From the NCBI GenBank assembly GCA_009922685.1, contig RFVA01000023.1, forward strand, positions 1-35,799: DNA of 35,799 bases. Reading direction: 5' to 3'. Below are positions 1-9,249 of the stretch, piece after piece. Source of the stretch: Gammaproteobacteria bacterium (GTDB taxonomy: Bacteria > Pseudomonadota > Gammaproteobacteria > Methylococcales > Methylococcaceae). The notes under the pieces were generated by a model, which was given only the letters and a program-made list of their open reading frames with translations, did no database searches and was not told the DNA's origin. The position numbers and the translations under genes are program-made. Numbering within the stretch: the first letter of the stretch is position 1; each line of letters opens with the position of its first letter.

Positions 1-30
1 AGGGGCCTTAAGGCCCCTGCTTTCGTTTTG
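1..30 (+). terminator. terminator-like palindrome at window edge
   Basis: AGGGGCCTTAAGGCCCCT (1-18) is a perfect 18-base palindrome that can fold as a 7-bp GC-rich stem with a TTAA loop. A T-rich stretch follows (to about 30). This is the shape of a Rho-independent terminator for a gene to the left, probably part of an nqr cluster given nqrM next door. Its 5' flank is cut off by the window edge. Confidence 0.6.
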
Positions 31-94
31 AAGGTCTTCAGGTTAACATGCGAGAAGAAGGTTTTTGATGTTCTTCACAGAGTAGGAGCCTAGG

Positions 95-280
95 ATGTCA
101 CTATTTGTAACGACCTTTTTGATCATCGCTGCGGTCATCGCAATGATGGCGGTGGGTGTCATGTTTGGTCGTGGTGCCATCAAAGGGAGCTGCGGCGGGA
201 TTAATGGGGGTTCTTGCCCCTGTACCCAGAAATGCGAGAAGCGTAAGAAATACGAACTTGCGCAGGGTGAATCCAACTAA
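95..280 (+). CDS. nqrM: NqrM, Na+-NQR maturation protein
   Basis: A 61-residue protein of the NqrM (DUF539) family, which is needed to assemble the sodium-pumping NADH:quinone reductase, probably by helping place iron between NqrD and NqrE. One N-terminal membrane helix (about residues 4-24) is followed by the family signature KGSCGG and four cysteines, C33, C41, C43 and C47, in a short basic tail. An AGGAG ribosome site (about 84-88) sits just ahead of ATG 95. The family normally lies at the end of the nqrABCDEF(-apbE) operon, so the nqr genes are expected to the left of this window. However, a terminator-like palindrome lies between, so nqrM may have its own promoter. Recognition rests on the short KGSCGG/four-Cys pattern. 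Confidence 0.85.
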   Translation: MSLFVTTFLIIAAVIAMMAVGVMFGRGAIKGSCGGINGGSCPCTQKCEKRKKYELAQGESN

Positions 281-339
281 GCTTGGTTGAATCGCTGTTG
301 AATAGGGCTTGATGCTGTCAAGCGAGGGATCTGACCCCG

Positions 340-1743
340 GTGACGGCTGGCACCTTCTTCTGGTATGACTACGAAACCTCCGGGCTCCATCCCGGGTGGG
401 ATCGTCCTCTTCAATTCGGAGGAATCCGAACCGATCTAACGCTCCAGCCTATTGGAGACCCGGTTGTGCTTTACGCCCAACTGACCCCGGATGTGCTCCC
501 GCATCCCGATGCCTGTCTGTTGACGGGAATGACGCCTGAGGGTATTGCCGATAAGAGCCTTCGTGAATGCGATTTTATCGATCGTATTCAGCATGAATTT
601 CTGAAGCCCCAGACGTGTGTCCTTGGCTACAACAGTCTTCGTTTTGATGACGAGGTCACCCGCTATACCCTCTTTCGGAACCTGATGGATCCCTACGCCC
701 GGGAGTGGCGAAATGGGAATTCCAGATGGGATATCATCCAGTTGGCTCGCATGACCAGAGCCCTTCGGCCTGAGGGATTGATATGGCCTCTGGATTCCCA
801 AGGTGTTCCGAGTCTTCGGCTTGATCAATTGACCCGCGCAAATCAAATCCCCCATGAGTCGGCTCATGATGCGATGAGTGATGTCTTTGCGACGATCGGT
901 CTTGCGCGTCGTATCAGATCGCGTCAGCCTCGCCTGTTTGACTACTTGTTGGCGCATCGCGGAAAACAGGCGGCCCTTCATCTCTTGGCGCCCGGTCAAT
1001 GGACGCCACTGCTTCATGCATCAACGCGCTACCCAATGGTGCACGCTCAATTGGGTTTGATCGTTGCTGTGGCCATCCATCCTGATCGATCTAATACCGT
1101 CATCGCCTATGATCTTTCTTTTGATCCGGCGGTATTGAAGGAAAGACCGATCATTTCTCAAGAGACGCCTTATCCGCGTCAAGCCTTATTTACGATCAAA
1201 TTGAATCAATGCCCCGCGTTAGCCCCTATCTCGGTGCTGCGGGCTCAGGATGTTGAACGACTGGAGATGGATCCTAATCAGGGTCTAAGACACCTAAAGG
1301 CGCTTCGAGAAATCGATGTATTAAAGACGCCACTGGCTCAAACTCTCTTTGAAGAGGGGGTTCCTCGACGGTCAAAGGATATTGATAGTTCACTCTATGA
1401 GGGTTTTCTGGGGGATAGAGATCGCAAGACACTGGATCAATTCCGCCTTTTGTCGCCTGAGGCGATGAGCGCTGCGCGGCTTTCTTTTGAGGATGCCAGA
1501 CTTCCTGAAATGATTTTTAGATTCAGGGCGCGCAATTACCCTGAAACGCTCAATCCTGAAGAGCGGAGCCGGTGGCAAAAATTCTGTCGAGATCGGCTCC
1601 TGGGTCAAGATACGGGAGGTGGGTTGACCCTTAAGGATTTTGAGGATCGATTGAATGAGTGGAGTCTAAGAGGGGATCTGACGACGCTTCAAAGAGAGAC
1701 CCTCGATGGCCTTCGGCGGTTAACGAGCCTGCATCAAGCTTAG
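340..1743 (+). CDS. sbcB: Exodeoxyribonuclease I (3'-5' ssDNA exonuclease)
   Basis: A 467-residue protein, close to the usual ~475 of ExoI. It degrades single-stranded DNA 3' to 5' and acts in mismatch repair and recombination. The DEDD exonuclease domain opens with WYDYETSG (catalytic D10 and E12). The ExoIII motif, with its conserved His and Asp, is visible as HESAHDAMSDV near residues 172-182, and the ExoI-specific SH3-like and C-terminal helical parts follow. It starts at GTG 340, with GAGGGA (324-329) as ribosome site. A perfect 6-bp hairpin (307-323) lies just before that site. The gene follows nqrM by 59 nt and may be read from upstream. The antisense open frame inside it (436-1017) looks like a shadow. 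Confidence 0.93.
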   Translation: MTAGTFFWYDYETSGLHPGWDRPLQFGGIRTDLTLQPIGDPVVLYAQLTPDVLPHPDACLLTGMTPEGIADKSLRECDFIDRIQHEFLKPQTCVLGYNSLRFDDEVTRYTLFRNLMDPYAREWRNGNSRWDIIQLARMTRALRPEGLIWPLDSQGVPSLRLDQLTRANQIPHESAHDAMSDVFATIGLARRIRSRQPRLFDYLLAHRGKQAALHLLAPGQWTPLLHASTRYPMVHAQLGLIVAVAIHPDRSNTVIAYDLSFDPAVLKERPIISQETPYPRQALFTIKLNQCPALAPISVLRAQDVERLEMDPNQGLRHLKALREIDVLKTPLAQTLFEEGVPRRSKDIDSSLYEGFLGDRDRKTLDQFRLLSPEAMSAARLSFEDARLPEMIFRFRARNYPETLNPEERSRWQKFCRDRLLGQDTGGGLTLKDFEDRLNEWSLRGDLTTLQRETLDGLRRLTSLHQA

Positions 1744-1764
1744 CCCTGGCGCATAGTTTTGTCA

Positions 1765-1770
1765 TATACT
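1765..1770 (+). promoter_or_regulatory. possible -10 element for the mxaD-like gene
   Basis: TATACT (5 of 6 match to TATAAT) lies about 30-40 nt ahead of the likely start codons in the short gap after sbcB. No good -35 hexamer is seen at 16-18 nt, so this is a weak call. Confidence 0.3.
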
Positions 1771-1806
1771 TCCCCCATTTTAACGTTGAGAGTGAGGATG
1801 AAAACG

Positions 1807-2343
1807 ATGAAAAAATGGTTGCCCCTATTGGCCGCGGTCAGTCTTTCTTGGGCCTATGTTGCCGATGCCCATGGCCCAACCCGTGAAAAACACAGCGAGT
1901 CCATTGAAATCAGTGCGGCTCCGGATGCAGTCTGGGCTTTGGTGGGCGATTATGCGCATCCTGAAAAATGGATGCCAGTCGTCGAGAGCGCAACCGTCCA
2001 GGGGGGTAACGAGAAAGGAGCCATTCGTGAATTGAAGCTCAAGAATGGCTCAGGAACTCTCAAGGAAGAGCTGAAAAATATCGACGCGGAAAAGAAGCTC
2101 ATTCAGTACAAGATTGTCGATCCGACCGATGCGGCGGTTTTCCCGGTCAACAACTACTCGGCAAAAATCACGGTTGAAGCGTCGGCAGCCGGTTCCAAGG
2201 TGGAATGGGATGCTGCTTTTTATCGGTGGTTCCTCAACAATAATCCACCCGATGGCCAGAATGAGGCAGCTGCTAAGGCGGCTGTTGAAAAGGTCGTCAG
2301 TGAATCCCTGGCGAATCTCAAGGCCGTGGCTGAGAAAAAGTAA
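1807..2343 (+). CDS. MxaD-like periplasmic SRPBCC protein
   Basis: A 178-residue secreted protein. The signal peptide starts MKKWLPLLAAVSLSWAY and ends in VADA before HGPTREK, so it is periplasmic. The mature part is an SRPBCC (START-like) fold resembling MxaD of methanol-oxidation clusters. Recognisable segments are HGPT at the mature end, the VWALVGDY stretch, FPVNNYSAKITV and VEWDAAFYRWFLNNNPP. MxaD is thought to aid electron transfer between methanol dehydrogenase and its cytochrome, but the role here is inferred. Two starts are possible, ATG 1798 and ATG 1807. GAGG (1794-1797) fits 1807 better, and that start gives a compact signal peptide. The gene is followed 10 nt later by a beta-propeller gene, probably co-transcribed. 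No dehydrogenase gene lies in the window. Confidence 0.75.
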   Translation: MKKWLPLLAAVSLSWAYVADAHGPTREKHSESIEISAAPDAVWALVGDYAHPEKWMPVVESATVQGGNEKGAIRELKLKNGSGTLKEELKNIDAEKKLIQYKIVDPTDAAVFPVNNYSAKITVEASAAGSKVEWDAAFYRWFLNNNPPDGQNEAAAKAAVEKVVSESLANLKAVAEKK

Positions 2344-2353
2344 GTATTGCTTG

Positions 2354-3364
2354 ATGTCCAGCCGCTGGAAGACAGTGAACCATGCGGTGGCCTTGGCCGC
2401 CGCATTGTTTTTTGGGGGGGAGGTTTTAGCCGAGCCTTTTGCCTTCATTACGAATCAGAAGGCGAGTACGGTCAGCATGATCGACACGGCATCTGGTTTG
2501 GTGGCCAAGACCTTGCCTGTAGGGAAGGATCCTGCGGGGATCGCGGTTGACCGCGCCGCTCACTATGCCGTTATCACCAGCCCGAGTGTGGGTGAGGTCG
2601 CCCTTCTTGATGCCCGAAGTGGGGTTTTAAGGGGAGTGATGAAGGTGGGTGAGGGACCCTTAGGTGTGGCCATAAGCCCTGACGGTCTTAGGGCCTATGT
2701 GGCCGACTTCTATGGTCACTTCATTTCAGTGATCGATTTGCCAGAGGCTTCTATTCTGAAGCGCGTGCCTGTTGGTCATTACCCTTCGGGGGTTCTAGTG
2801 AGTCCCGATGGCGGCTCCATTTTCATTGCAGAGCGCGAGGACAATACCGTATCGCTGATCGATGCGACAGCGTTAACCGTTATCAAGACGGTCTCCGTGG
2901 GAAGGCATCCCTTTGGTTTGTATTTGGATCAAGGGCGCGGCCGTCTCTACGTGGCGAATGTTGAAAGCAATGATCTCTCCGTTCTCGATGCAAAGACCTT
3001 GGCACCCGTCGGGTTGGTTAAGGTCGGGGAGCGGCCTTATGCGGTGGCCAGTGCCTTAGGGGGGCGCCGTGTCTTTGTGACGAATCAATATGACAGCACC
3101 GTGTCTGTCGTCGATGCGGAGTCACTGGCGGTAATTGCAACGGTTCCTGTCGGTGAGTATCCCGAAGGGATAGCGGGTCATCCTGATGATCATCAAGTGT
3201 GGGTGGCTAATTGGTTCGACAATACGGTGACCGTTTTGGATGCGGAAAGTCTTCGAGTTCAAAAAACCATTGCAGTGGGGGATGGTGCACGCGCCTTCGG
3301 CGAGTTTATTTCCCTCGGGGCTCCTCGGAGCAGTGCCTCATCGGAATCCCCTTTTTTGCGATAG
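2354..3364 (+). CDS. Secreted YVTN-type seven-repeat beta-propeller protein
   Basis: A 336-residue protein with a signal peptide (cut predicted after GGEVLA, about residue 26) and seven clear YVTN/YncE-type repeats of about 42 residues. Each has the form [V/Y]xxN...TVS[V/M][I/V]D...VGxxPxGI, so it should form a seven-bladed periplasmic propeller. Such propellers (YncE-like, and the beta-propeller proteins associated with PQQ-dependent catabolism) often sit near alcohol dehydrogenase or metal/lanthanide handling genes. The ligand is not evident. ATG 2354 is chosen because it starts the signal peptide. The frame is open further upstream, but that part overlaps the mxaD-like gene and looks unlike protein. 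No strong ribosome site is seen. Its end faces rnd, 8 nt away, with no terminator. Confidence 0.85.
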   Translation: MSSRWKTVNHAVALAAALFFGGEVLAEPFAFITNQKASTVSMIDTASGLVAKTLPVGKDPAGIAVDRAAHYAVITSPSVGEVALLDARSGVLRGVMKVGEGPLGVAISPDGLRAYVADFYGHFISVIDLPEASILKRVPVGHYPSGVLVSPDGGSIFIAEREDNTVSLIDATALTVIKTVSVGRHPFGLYLDQGRGRLYVANVESNDLSVLDAKTLAPVGLVKVGERPYAVASALGGRRVFVTNQYDSTVSVVDAESLAVIATVPVGEYPEGIAGHPDDHQVWVANWFDNTVTVLDAESLRVQKTIAVGDGARAFGEFISLGAPRSSASSESPFLR

Positions 3365-3372
3365 CCGGCTCC

Positions 3373-4488
3373 TCAGTCTATGGCGCTTTTAAGGAGCTCG
3401 AAGAGCTGTGGCCCTACCCGGTTATACCGCCAGCCGCGACTCAAGCGAGATGTCTGAGGATCATCAATAAGTTGTTCAAGGTCCTTGCGTGATCCAATCA
3501 CGGCGGGCGATATCTGAAGATGAGCCGCTTCCGTCTGAATGATTCCTGCCATCCGTTTGATCAAGGCGCGCCTTGAAGGATCGGCCCTTGCGGCCAGAGG
3601 GTTTGGGGTGATGCCTTTCTCGTGTTGGTTGCTGGCCTTCAGCAGCGAGGACAGGGATGCCAAGGCTTCTTTTTGGGTCATCTGGTCGGCGCCTCTGATA
3701 CGAATCAGGGTGTCGGTGGGGTCAGATTGTCTTGCCATCTGACACAGGGTGTCGTCTCGAACGACCCAAGTTCTTGGAATGTTGAGCGTTTTGGCAGTTT
3801 CTTCGCGCCATTGAGCAATGACTTTTGCCTGATCAAAGATCCGGGGCTCAAGATCACCAATGCCTCCGACCCGCTTCCAGCTTTCAGTGGGGTCATTTTC
3901 ATATAAGGACGGGTCCAGAAGGGATTGGCAGTCCTCTTTAAGCCAAGACAGGCGATCTAGCTGATCGAGTTTGGCGAGAAGTGGCTCAACCGCTATGGCA
4001 AGGTAACGGACGTCATCGGCCGCATAGTCCAGCTGTGCTGTGCTTAAAGGGCGCTGCGACCAGTCCGTTCTCGTATGATCCTTTGGGAGGCTGACCCCGA
4101 GGGTGTCTTGGATGAGGGTGGCATAACCCATCTGATCGGGGAGCCCTAAAAGGCCCGCTACGAGTTGGGTGTCAACAATTGAGGTCGGGAGAAAGCCAAA
4201 CTGTTGGTGGAGGACTTCGAAGTCCTGACGCCCAGCATGGACTATTTTTTGAATGGATGGATCTTGAAATAGCGCCTCAAGGGGGGCGAGGGAGGGGAGG
4301 CTCAAGGGATCAATGAGTGCAATATGACCCTCAAAGGCGATTTGAAGTAGGCAAAAATGAGGGTAATAGGTGCTTTCCCGGACAAATTCGGTATCGATCG
4401 CCACTCTTGAGGTGTTTTGAGCCGCTTCAATAAGTGAGGCCAGTTGCTCTGGATGCTGAATCAAGTGGTAGGGGGACTGGTCAGGCAT
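3373..4488 (-). CDS. rnd: Ribonuclease D
   Basis: A 371-residue 3'-5' exoribonuclease that trims tRNA precursors and small RNAs. The DEDD domain is visible: DTEF (D32, E34), HAGRQDFEVL carrying the second Asp, and LDYAADDVRYL carrying the Tyr/Asp pair. Two C-terminal HRDC-type helical regions follow (about 200-370), matching the usual ~375 residues. ATG 4488 aligns with known N-termini and an in-frame stop lies just upstream. There is no Shine-Dalgarno at normal spacing: a GGAGG lies about 25 nt away, in front of a three-codon ATG-TCC-CCC-TAA frame at 4510-4499. It is divergent from the tRNA pair, which is functionally fitting for a tRNA-trimming enzyme. Confidence 0.95.
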   Translation of the reverse strand: MPDQSPYHLIQHPEQLASLIEAAQNTSRVAIDTEFVRESTYYPHFCLLQIAFEGHIALIDPLSLPSLAPLEALFQDPSIQKIVHAGRQDFEVLHQQFGFLPTSIVDTQLVAGLLGLPDQMGYATLIQDTLGVSLPKDHTRTDWSQRPLSTAQLDYAADDVRYLAIAVEPLLAKLDQLDRLSWLKEDCQSLLDPSLYENDPTESWKRVGGIGDLEPRIFDQAKVIAQWREETAKTLNIPRTWVVRDDTLCQMARQSDPTDTLIRIRGADQMTQKEALASLSSLLKASNQHEKGITPNPLAARADPSRRALIKRMAGIIQTEAAHLQISPAVIGSRKDLEQLIDDPQTSRLSRGWRYNRVGPQLFELLKSAID

Positions 4489-4518
4489 GGGCTGGGCTTT
4501 AGGGGGACATCAACCTCC

Positions 4519-4524
4519 ATTATA
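4519..4524 (-). promoter_or_regulatory. candidate -10 of the rnd promoter
   Basis: On the minus strand this reads TATAAT, a perfect -10, about 30 nt ahead of the rnd start codon. No convincing -35 is seen at 16-18 nt. Confidence 0.45.
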
Positions 4525-4571
4525 GGGGGTAAGTCTTTAGGGTGGTTGGCATTCATCTCAATGTTGGATGC

Positions 4572-4600
4572 TTGACATAAAAAGGCGGATTCTCCATAAT
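4572..4600 (+). promoter_or_regulatory. strong sigma70-type promoter of the tRNA pair
   Basis: TTGACA (4572-4577, perfect) and CATAAT (4595-4600) are spaced 17 nt apart, 15 nt ahead of tRNA-Arg. A GC-containing stretch follows the -10, as in stable-RNA promoters. A perfect 7-bp inverted repeat, GCGGATT/AATCCGC (4585-4591 and 4598-4604), overlaps the -10. Confidence 0.8.
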
Positions 4601-4615
4601 CCGCAGTTCATCAAT

Positions 4616-4692
4616 GCGCCCGTAGCTCAGTTGGATAGAGTACCTGGCTACGAACTAGGTGGTCGGGAGTTCGAATCTCTCCGGGCGCGCCA
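4616..4692 (+). tRNA. tRNA-Arg, anticodon ACG
   Basis: A 77-nt cloverleaf with acceptor GCGCCCG pairing with CGGGCGC, D-arm around GCTCAGTTGGATAGAGT, anticodon stem CCTGG/CTAGG with loop CTACGAA (ACG at 4650-4652), and T-loop GTTCGAATC. The CCA end is encoded. The ACG wobble A should be edited to inosine by TadA to read CGU, CGC and CGA. It is first in a two-tRNA unit between rnd and the ribosomal superoperon. Confidence 0.97.
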
Positions 4693-4728
4693 ATTACCCT
4701 TTTGAGGTATTGGGGATGAACCGACTAT

Positions 4729-4804
<76 letters not shown>

Positions 4805-4818
4805 TAACCAGTATGAAG

Positions 4819-4847
4819 GGCCCGCAGTGTGCGGGCCTTTTGTATTT
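4819..4847 (+). terminator. Rho-independent terminator of the tRNA unit
   Basis: An 8-bp perfect stem, GGCCCGCA/TGCGGGCC, with a GTG loop (4819-4837), is followed by TTTTGTATTT. Confidence 0.92.
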
Positions 4848-4905
4848 AAAGGGTTCGTGCTACGCACGTTGGTGGTGAGTTTCCGTCGTTCATTACGATT
4901 CGCGG

Positions 4906-4934
4906 TTGACAGATCGCGGCCAATTCCGTAAATT
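4906..4934 (+). promoter_or_regulatory. promoter of the rpsL (str) operon
   Basis: TTGACA (4906-4911, perfect) and TAAATT (4929-4934) are spaced 17 nt apart, about 107 nt ahead of rpsL. No other good promoter is seen before rplQ, so this may drive the whole ribosomal superoperon. Confidence 0.65.
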
Positions 4935-4940
4935 GATCGG

Positions 4941-5041
4941 CTTTACTGTGGGGTGCCTTGACCCCTGCTATCCAGTATTTACTGAGCTGGAGACGGCGAA
5001 CATCAGCAAGGCTCGAGCAATAACGCTTTTGGAGTTTGGTA
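4941..5041 (+). promoter_or_regulatory. 5' leader of rpsL
   Basis: About 100 nt of untranslated leader if transcription starts near 4941. It holds a hairpin with a 5-bp stem GGGGT/ACCCC (4950-4965) almost at the transcript's 5' end, and a second weak CAGT/ACTG hairpin (4973-4984). The GGAG at 5031-5034 is the rpsL ribosome site. Whether the hairpins regulate anything is unknown. Confidence 0.4.
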
Positions 5042-5416
5042 ATGACCACGATCAATCAGTTGGTACGGAAGCCGCGAGTCCGTAAAAAGGAAAAGAGTAA
5101 CGTCCCTGCGCTTGAAAGTTGTCCGCAGCGGCGTGGCGTTTGTACCCGCGTATACACCACCACCCCTAAAAAACCGAACTCGGCGTTACGTAAGGTCGCC
5201 CGTGTTCGGCTGACCAACGGCGCTGAAGTCAGTAGCTACATCGGGGGTGAGGGCCATAACCTTCAGGAGCACTCCGTGGTCCTGATCAGAGGCGGTCGTG
5301 TAAAGGATTTGCCGGGTGTTCGTTACCACGTCGTCCGCGGTAGCTTAGATACCGCCGGTGTGGCCAAGCGCCGTCAAGCGCGCTCCAAATACGGCGCAAA
5401 GCGTCCGAAAAGTTAA
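5042..5416 (+). CDS. rpsL: 30S ribosomal protein S12
   Basis: A 124-residue S12, the standard length, located at the decoding centre. The [11 protein letters not shown] loop (41-51) and [13 protein letters not shown] loop (84-96) are intact. The streptomycin-site lysines K43 and K88 are wild type, and D89, the usual methylthiolation site, is present. ATG 5042 is chosen because it aligns with [11 protein letters not shown] and has GGAG at 5031-5034. A TTG two codons earlier (5036) is less likely. First gene of the str block; rpsG follows after 20 nt. Confidence 0.98.
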   Translation: MTTINQLVRKPRVRKKEKSNVPALESCPQRRGVCTRVYTTTPKKPNSALRKVARVRLTNGAEVSSYIGGEGHNLQEHSVVLIRGGRVKDLPGVRYHVVRGSLDTAGVAKRRQARSKYGAKRPKS

Positions 5417-5436
5417 TCTGAGATTCGGGTAAAGAC

Positions 5437-5913
5437 ATGTCTAGAAGAAGAGTTTCGCAAAAAAGAGAGCTGATCCCGGACCCCCGGTTTGGCAGCACCA
5501 CGCTTGCGCGGTTCGTGAACATGCTGATGCTTAGCGGCAAGAAGTCCGTTGCAGAGAGTGTTGTTTATGGGGCGCTCGATCAGATTCAAAACAAGATCGG
5601 AAACGCTGGCGATTCGCTTGAAGTTCTCCAAAAGGCCCTGGATAACGTCCAGCCTTTTGTCGAGGTCAAGTCACGTCGCGTCGGTGGCGCAACCTATCAG
5701 GTGCCGATTGAGGTGCGTCCAGGTCGTCGCGTCGCTTTGGCTATGCGTTGGTTGATTGATGCTGCCCGCAAGCGGAGCGAGAAGGGCATGGTTGCTCGGC
5801 TGGCTGGCGAATTGTTTGATGCGCATGAAAATCGGGGCTCTGCCGTGAAGAAGCGTGAAGATACGCACCGGATGGCGGAGGCCAATAAGGCGTTCTCTCA
5901 TTACCGCTGGTAA
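5437..5913 (+). CDS. rpsG: 30S ribosomal protein S7
   Basis: A 158-residue S7 (usual ~156), the primary 16S 3'-domain binder and head-assembly nucleator. It opens [20 protein letters not shown] and keeps the conserved [14 protein letters not shown] and [14 protein letters not shown] stretches. In E. coli, S7 represses its own operon by binding the rpsL-rpsG spacer. Here that spacer is only 20 nt, leaving little room for the same structure. Confidence 0.98.
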   Translation: MSRRRVSQKRELIPDPRFGSTTLARFVNMLMLSGKKSVAESVVYGALDQIQNKIGNAGDSLEVLQKALDNVQPFVEVKSRRVGGATYQVPIEVRPGRRVALAMRWLIDAARKRSEKGMVARLAGELFDAHENRGSAVKKREDTHRMAEANKAFSHYRW

Positions 5914-5961
5914 GCCGTGATTCTGGCCATTTATCAAGGAACAGGATAGAGAGGCCTCACC

Positions 5962-8058
<2,097 letters not shown>

Positions 8059-8099
8059 TTAAGAACGTTCTGCATTTTATTTAACGAGGTATCAGGGTC

Positions 8100-9244
8100 G
8101 TGTCTAAGGAAAAATTCACACGTAACAAGCCGCACGTTAACGTCGGTACGATTGGTCACGTCGATCACGGCAAGACGACCCTGACGGCTGCGCTGACGAA
8201 GGTCGGAGCGGAGCGCTTTGGTGGTTCATTCAAGGCTTACGATCAGATTGACGCGGCGCCTGAAGAGCGGGCACGTGGTATTACGATTGCAACGGCGCAT
8301 GTGGAGTACGAATCACCGAATCGTCACTACGCCCACGTTGATTGCCCTGGTCACGCGGACTATGTGAAGAACATGATCACGGGTGCGGCGCAGATGGACG
8401 GAGCGATTCTGGTCTGTTCGGCGGCGGACGGCCCGATGCCACAGACGCGCGAGCACATTCTTTTGGCCCGTCAGGTGGGCGTTCCCTACATTGTTGTGTT
8501 CCTGAACAAGGCGGACATGGTTGATGACGCGGAACTGATTGAGCTGGTGGAGATGGAAGTTCGCGAATTGTTGTCGAAGTACGATTTTCCTGGGGATGAC
8601 ACCCCGATCATTCAGGGTTCTGCCTTGAAGGCGTTGGAAGGGGATCAGAGCGACATTGGTGTTCCTGCGATCATCAAGTTGGTTGATGCTTTGGACACTT
8701 ACATTCCTGAGCCTGAGCGTGATATTGAAAAGCCATTCCTGATGCCGATTGAAGACGTGTTCTCGATTTCGGGTCGCGGCACGGTAGTCACGGGTCGTGT
8801 TGAGCGTGGCCGTGTGAAGGTTGGTGAGGAAGTGGAGATTGTTGGTATTCGTGACACGGTGAAGACCACGTGTACGGGTGTTGAAATGTTCCGGAAGCTT
8901 CTGGATGAAGGTGTGGCGGGTGACAACGTGGGTGTACTTCTTCGTGGCACCAAGCGTGAAGACGTTGAGCGTGGTCAGGTTTTGGCGGCGCCGGGTTCGA
9001 TCAAGCCGCACACGCATTTTGAGGCTGAGATTTACGTATTATCGAAGGATGAAGGGGGCCGTCACACGCCGTTCTTCAATGGTTACCGTCCACAGTTTTA
9101 CTTCCGGACGACGGACGTAACGGGATCGGTTGGGTCACGGTAAAGCTGATCGCGCCGATCGCAATGGACGAAGGTCTGCGTTTCGCGGTACGCGAAGGCG
9201 GCCGTACTGTCGGCGCCGGTGTGGTGTCGAAGGTTCTGGAGTAA
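8100..9244 (+). pseudogene. tuf: Elongation factor Tu, frameshifted by an internal deletion
   Basis: EF-Tu delivers aminoacyl-tRNA to the ribosome as a GTP complex. Domains I and II look intact: GHVDHGKT (18-25), [22 protein letters not shown] and NKAD. The normal frame runs to TDVTGSV (codon 344 at 9129-9131), then reads GSR and stops at 9141-9143, giving 347 instead of ~394 residues. Two bases on (from 9134), another frame carries the missing end, [14 protein letters not shown] through to KVLE, and stops at 9242-9244. Against the E. coli protein, 14 residues (ELPEGVEMVMPGDN region of domain III) are missing. This fits a 40-nt deletion. A truncated domain III should not give working EF-Tu. 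Either this is a decaying second copy, with an intact tuf elsewhere, or the assembly collapsed two near-identical copies. It starts at GTG 8100. Confidence 0.9.
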
Positions 9245-9249
9245 TTATC

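Noticed and set aside
436-1017. Antisense open frame (193 residues) inside sbcB
   Set aside because: Fully within a conserved nuclease gene, no protein-like features; a shadow.
2114-2353. Upstream extension of the propeller frame
   Set aside because: Arg/Ser-rich, overlaps the mxaD-like gene out of frame; the signal peptide begins at ATG 2354.
8313-9017. Long antisense open frame (234 residues) within tuf
   Set aside because: Mirrors the biased codon use of tuf; low-complexity His/Arg/Asn composition and no ribosome site or family resemblance.
9129-9143. Programmed ribosomal frameshift in tuf
   Set aside because: No slippery heptamer is present, and a frameshift would not restore the 14 missing residues of domain III.
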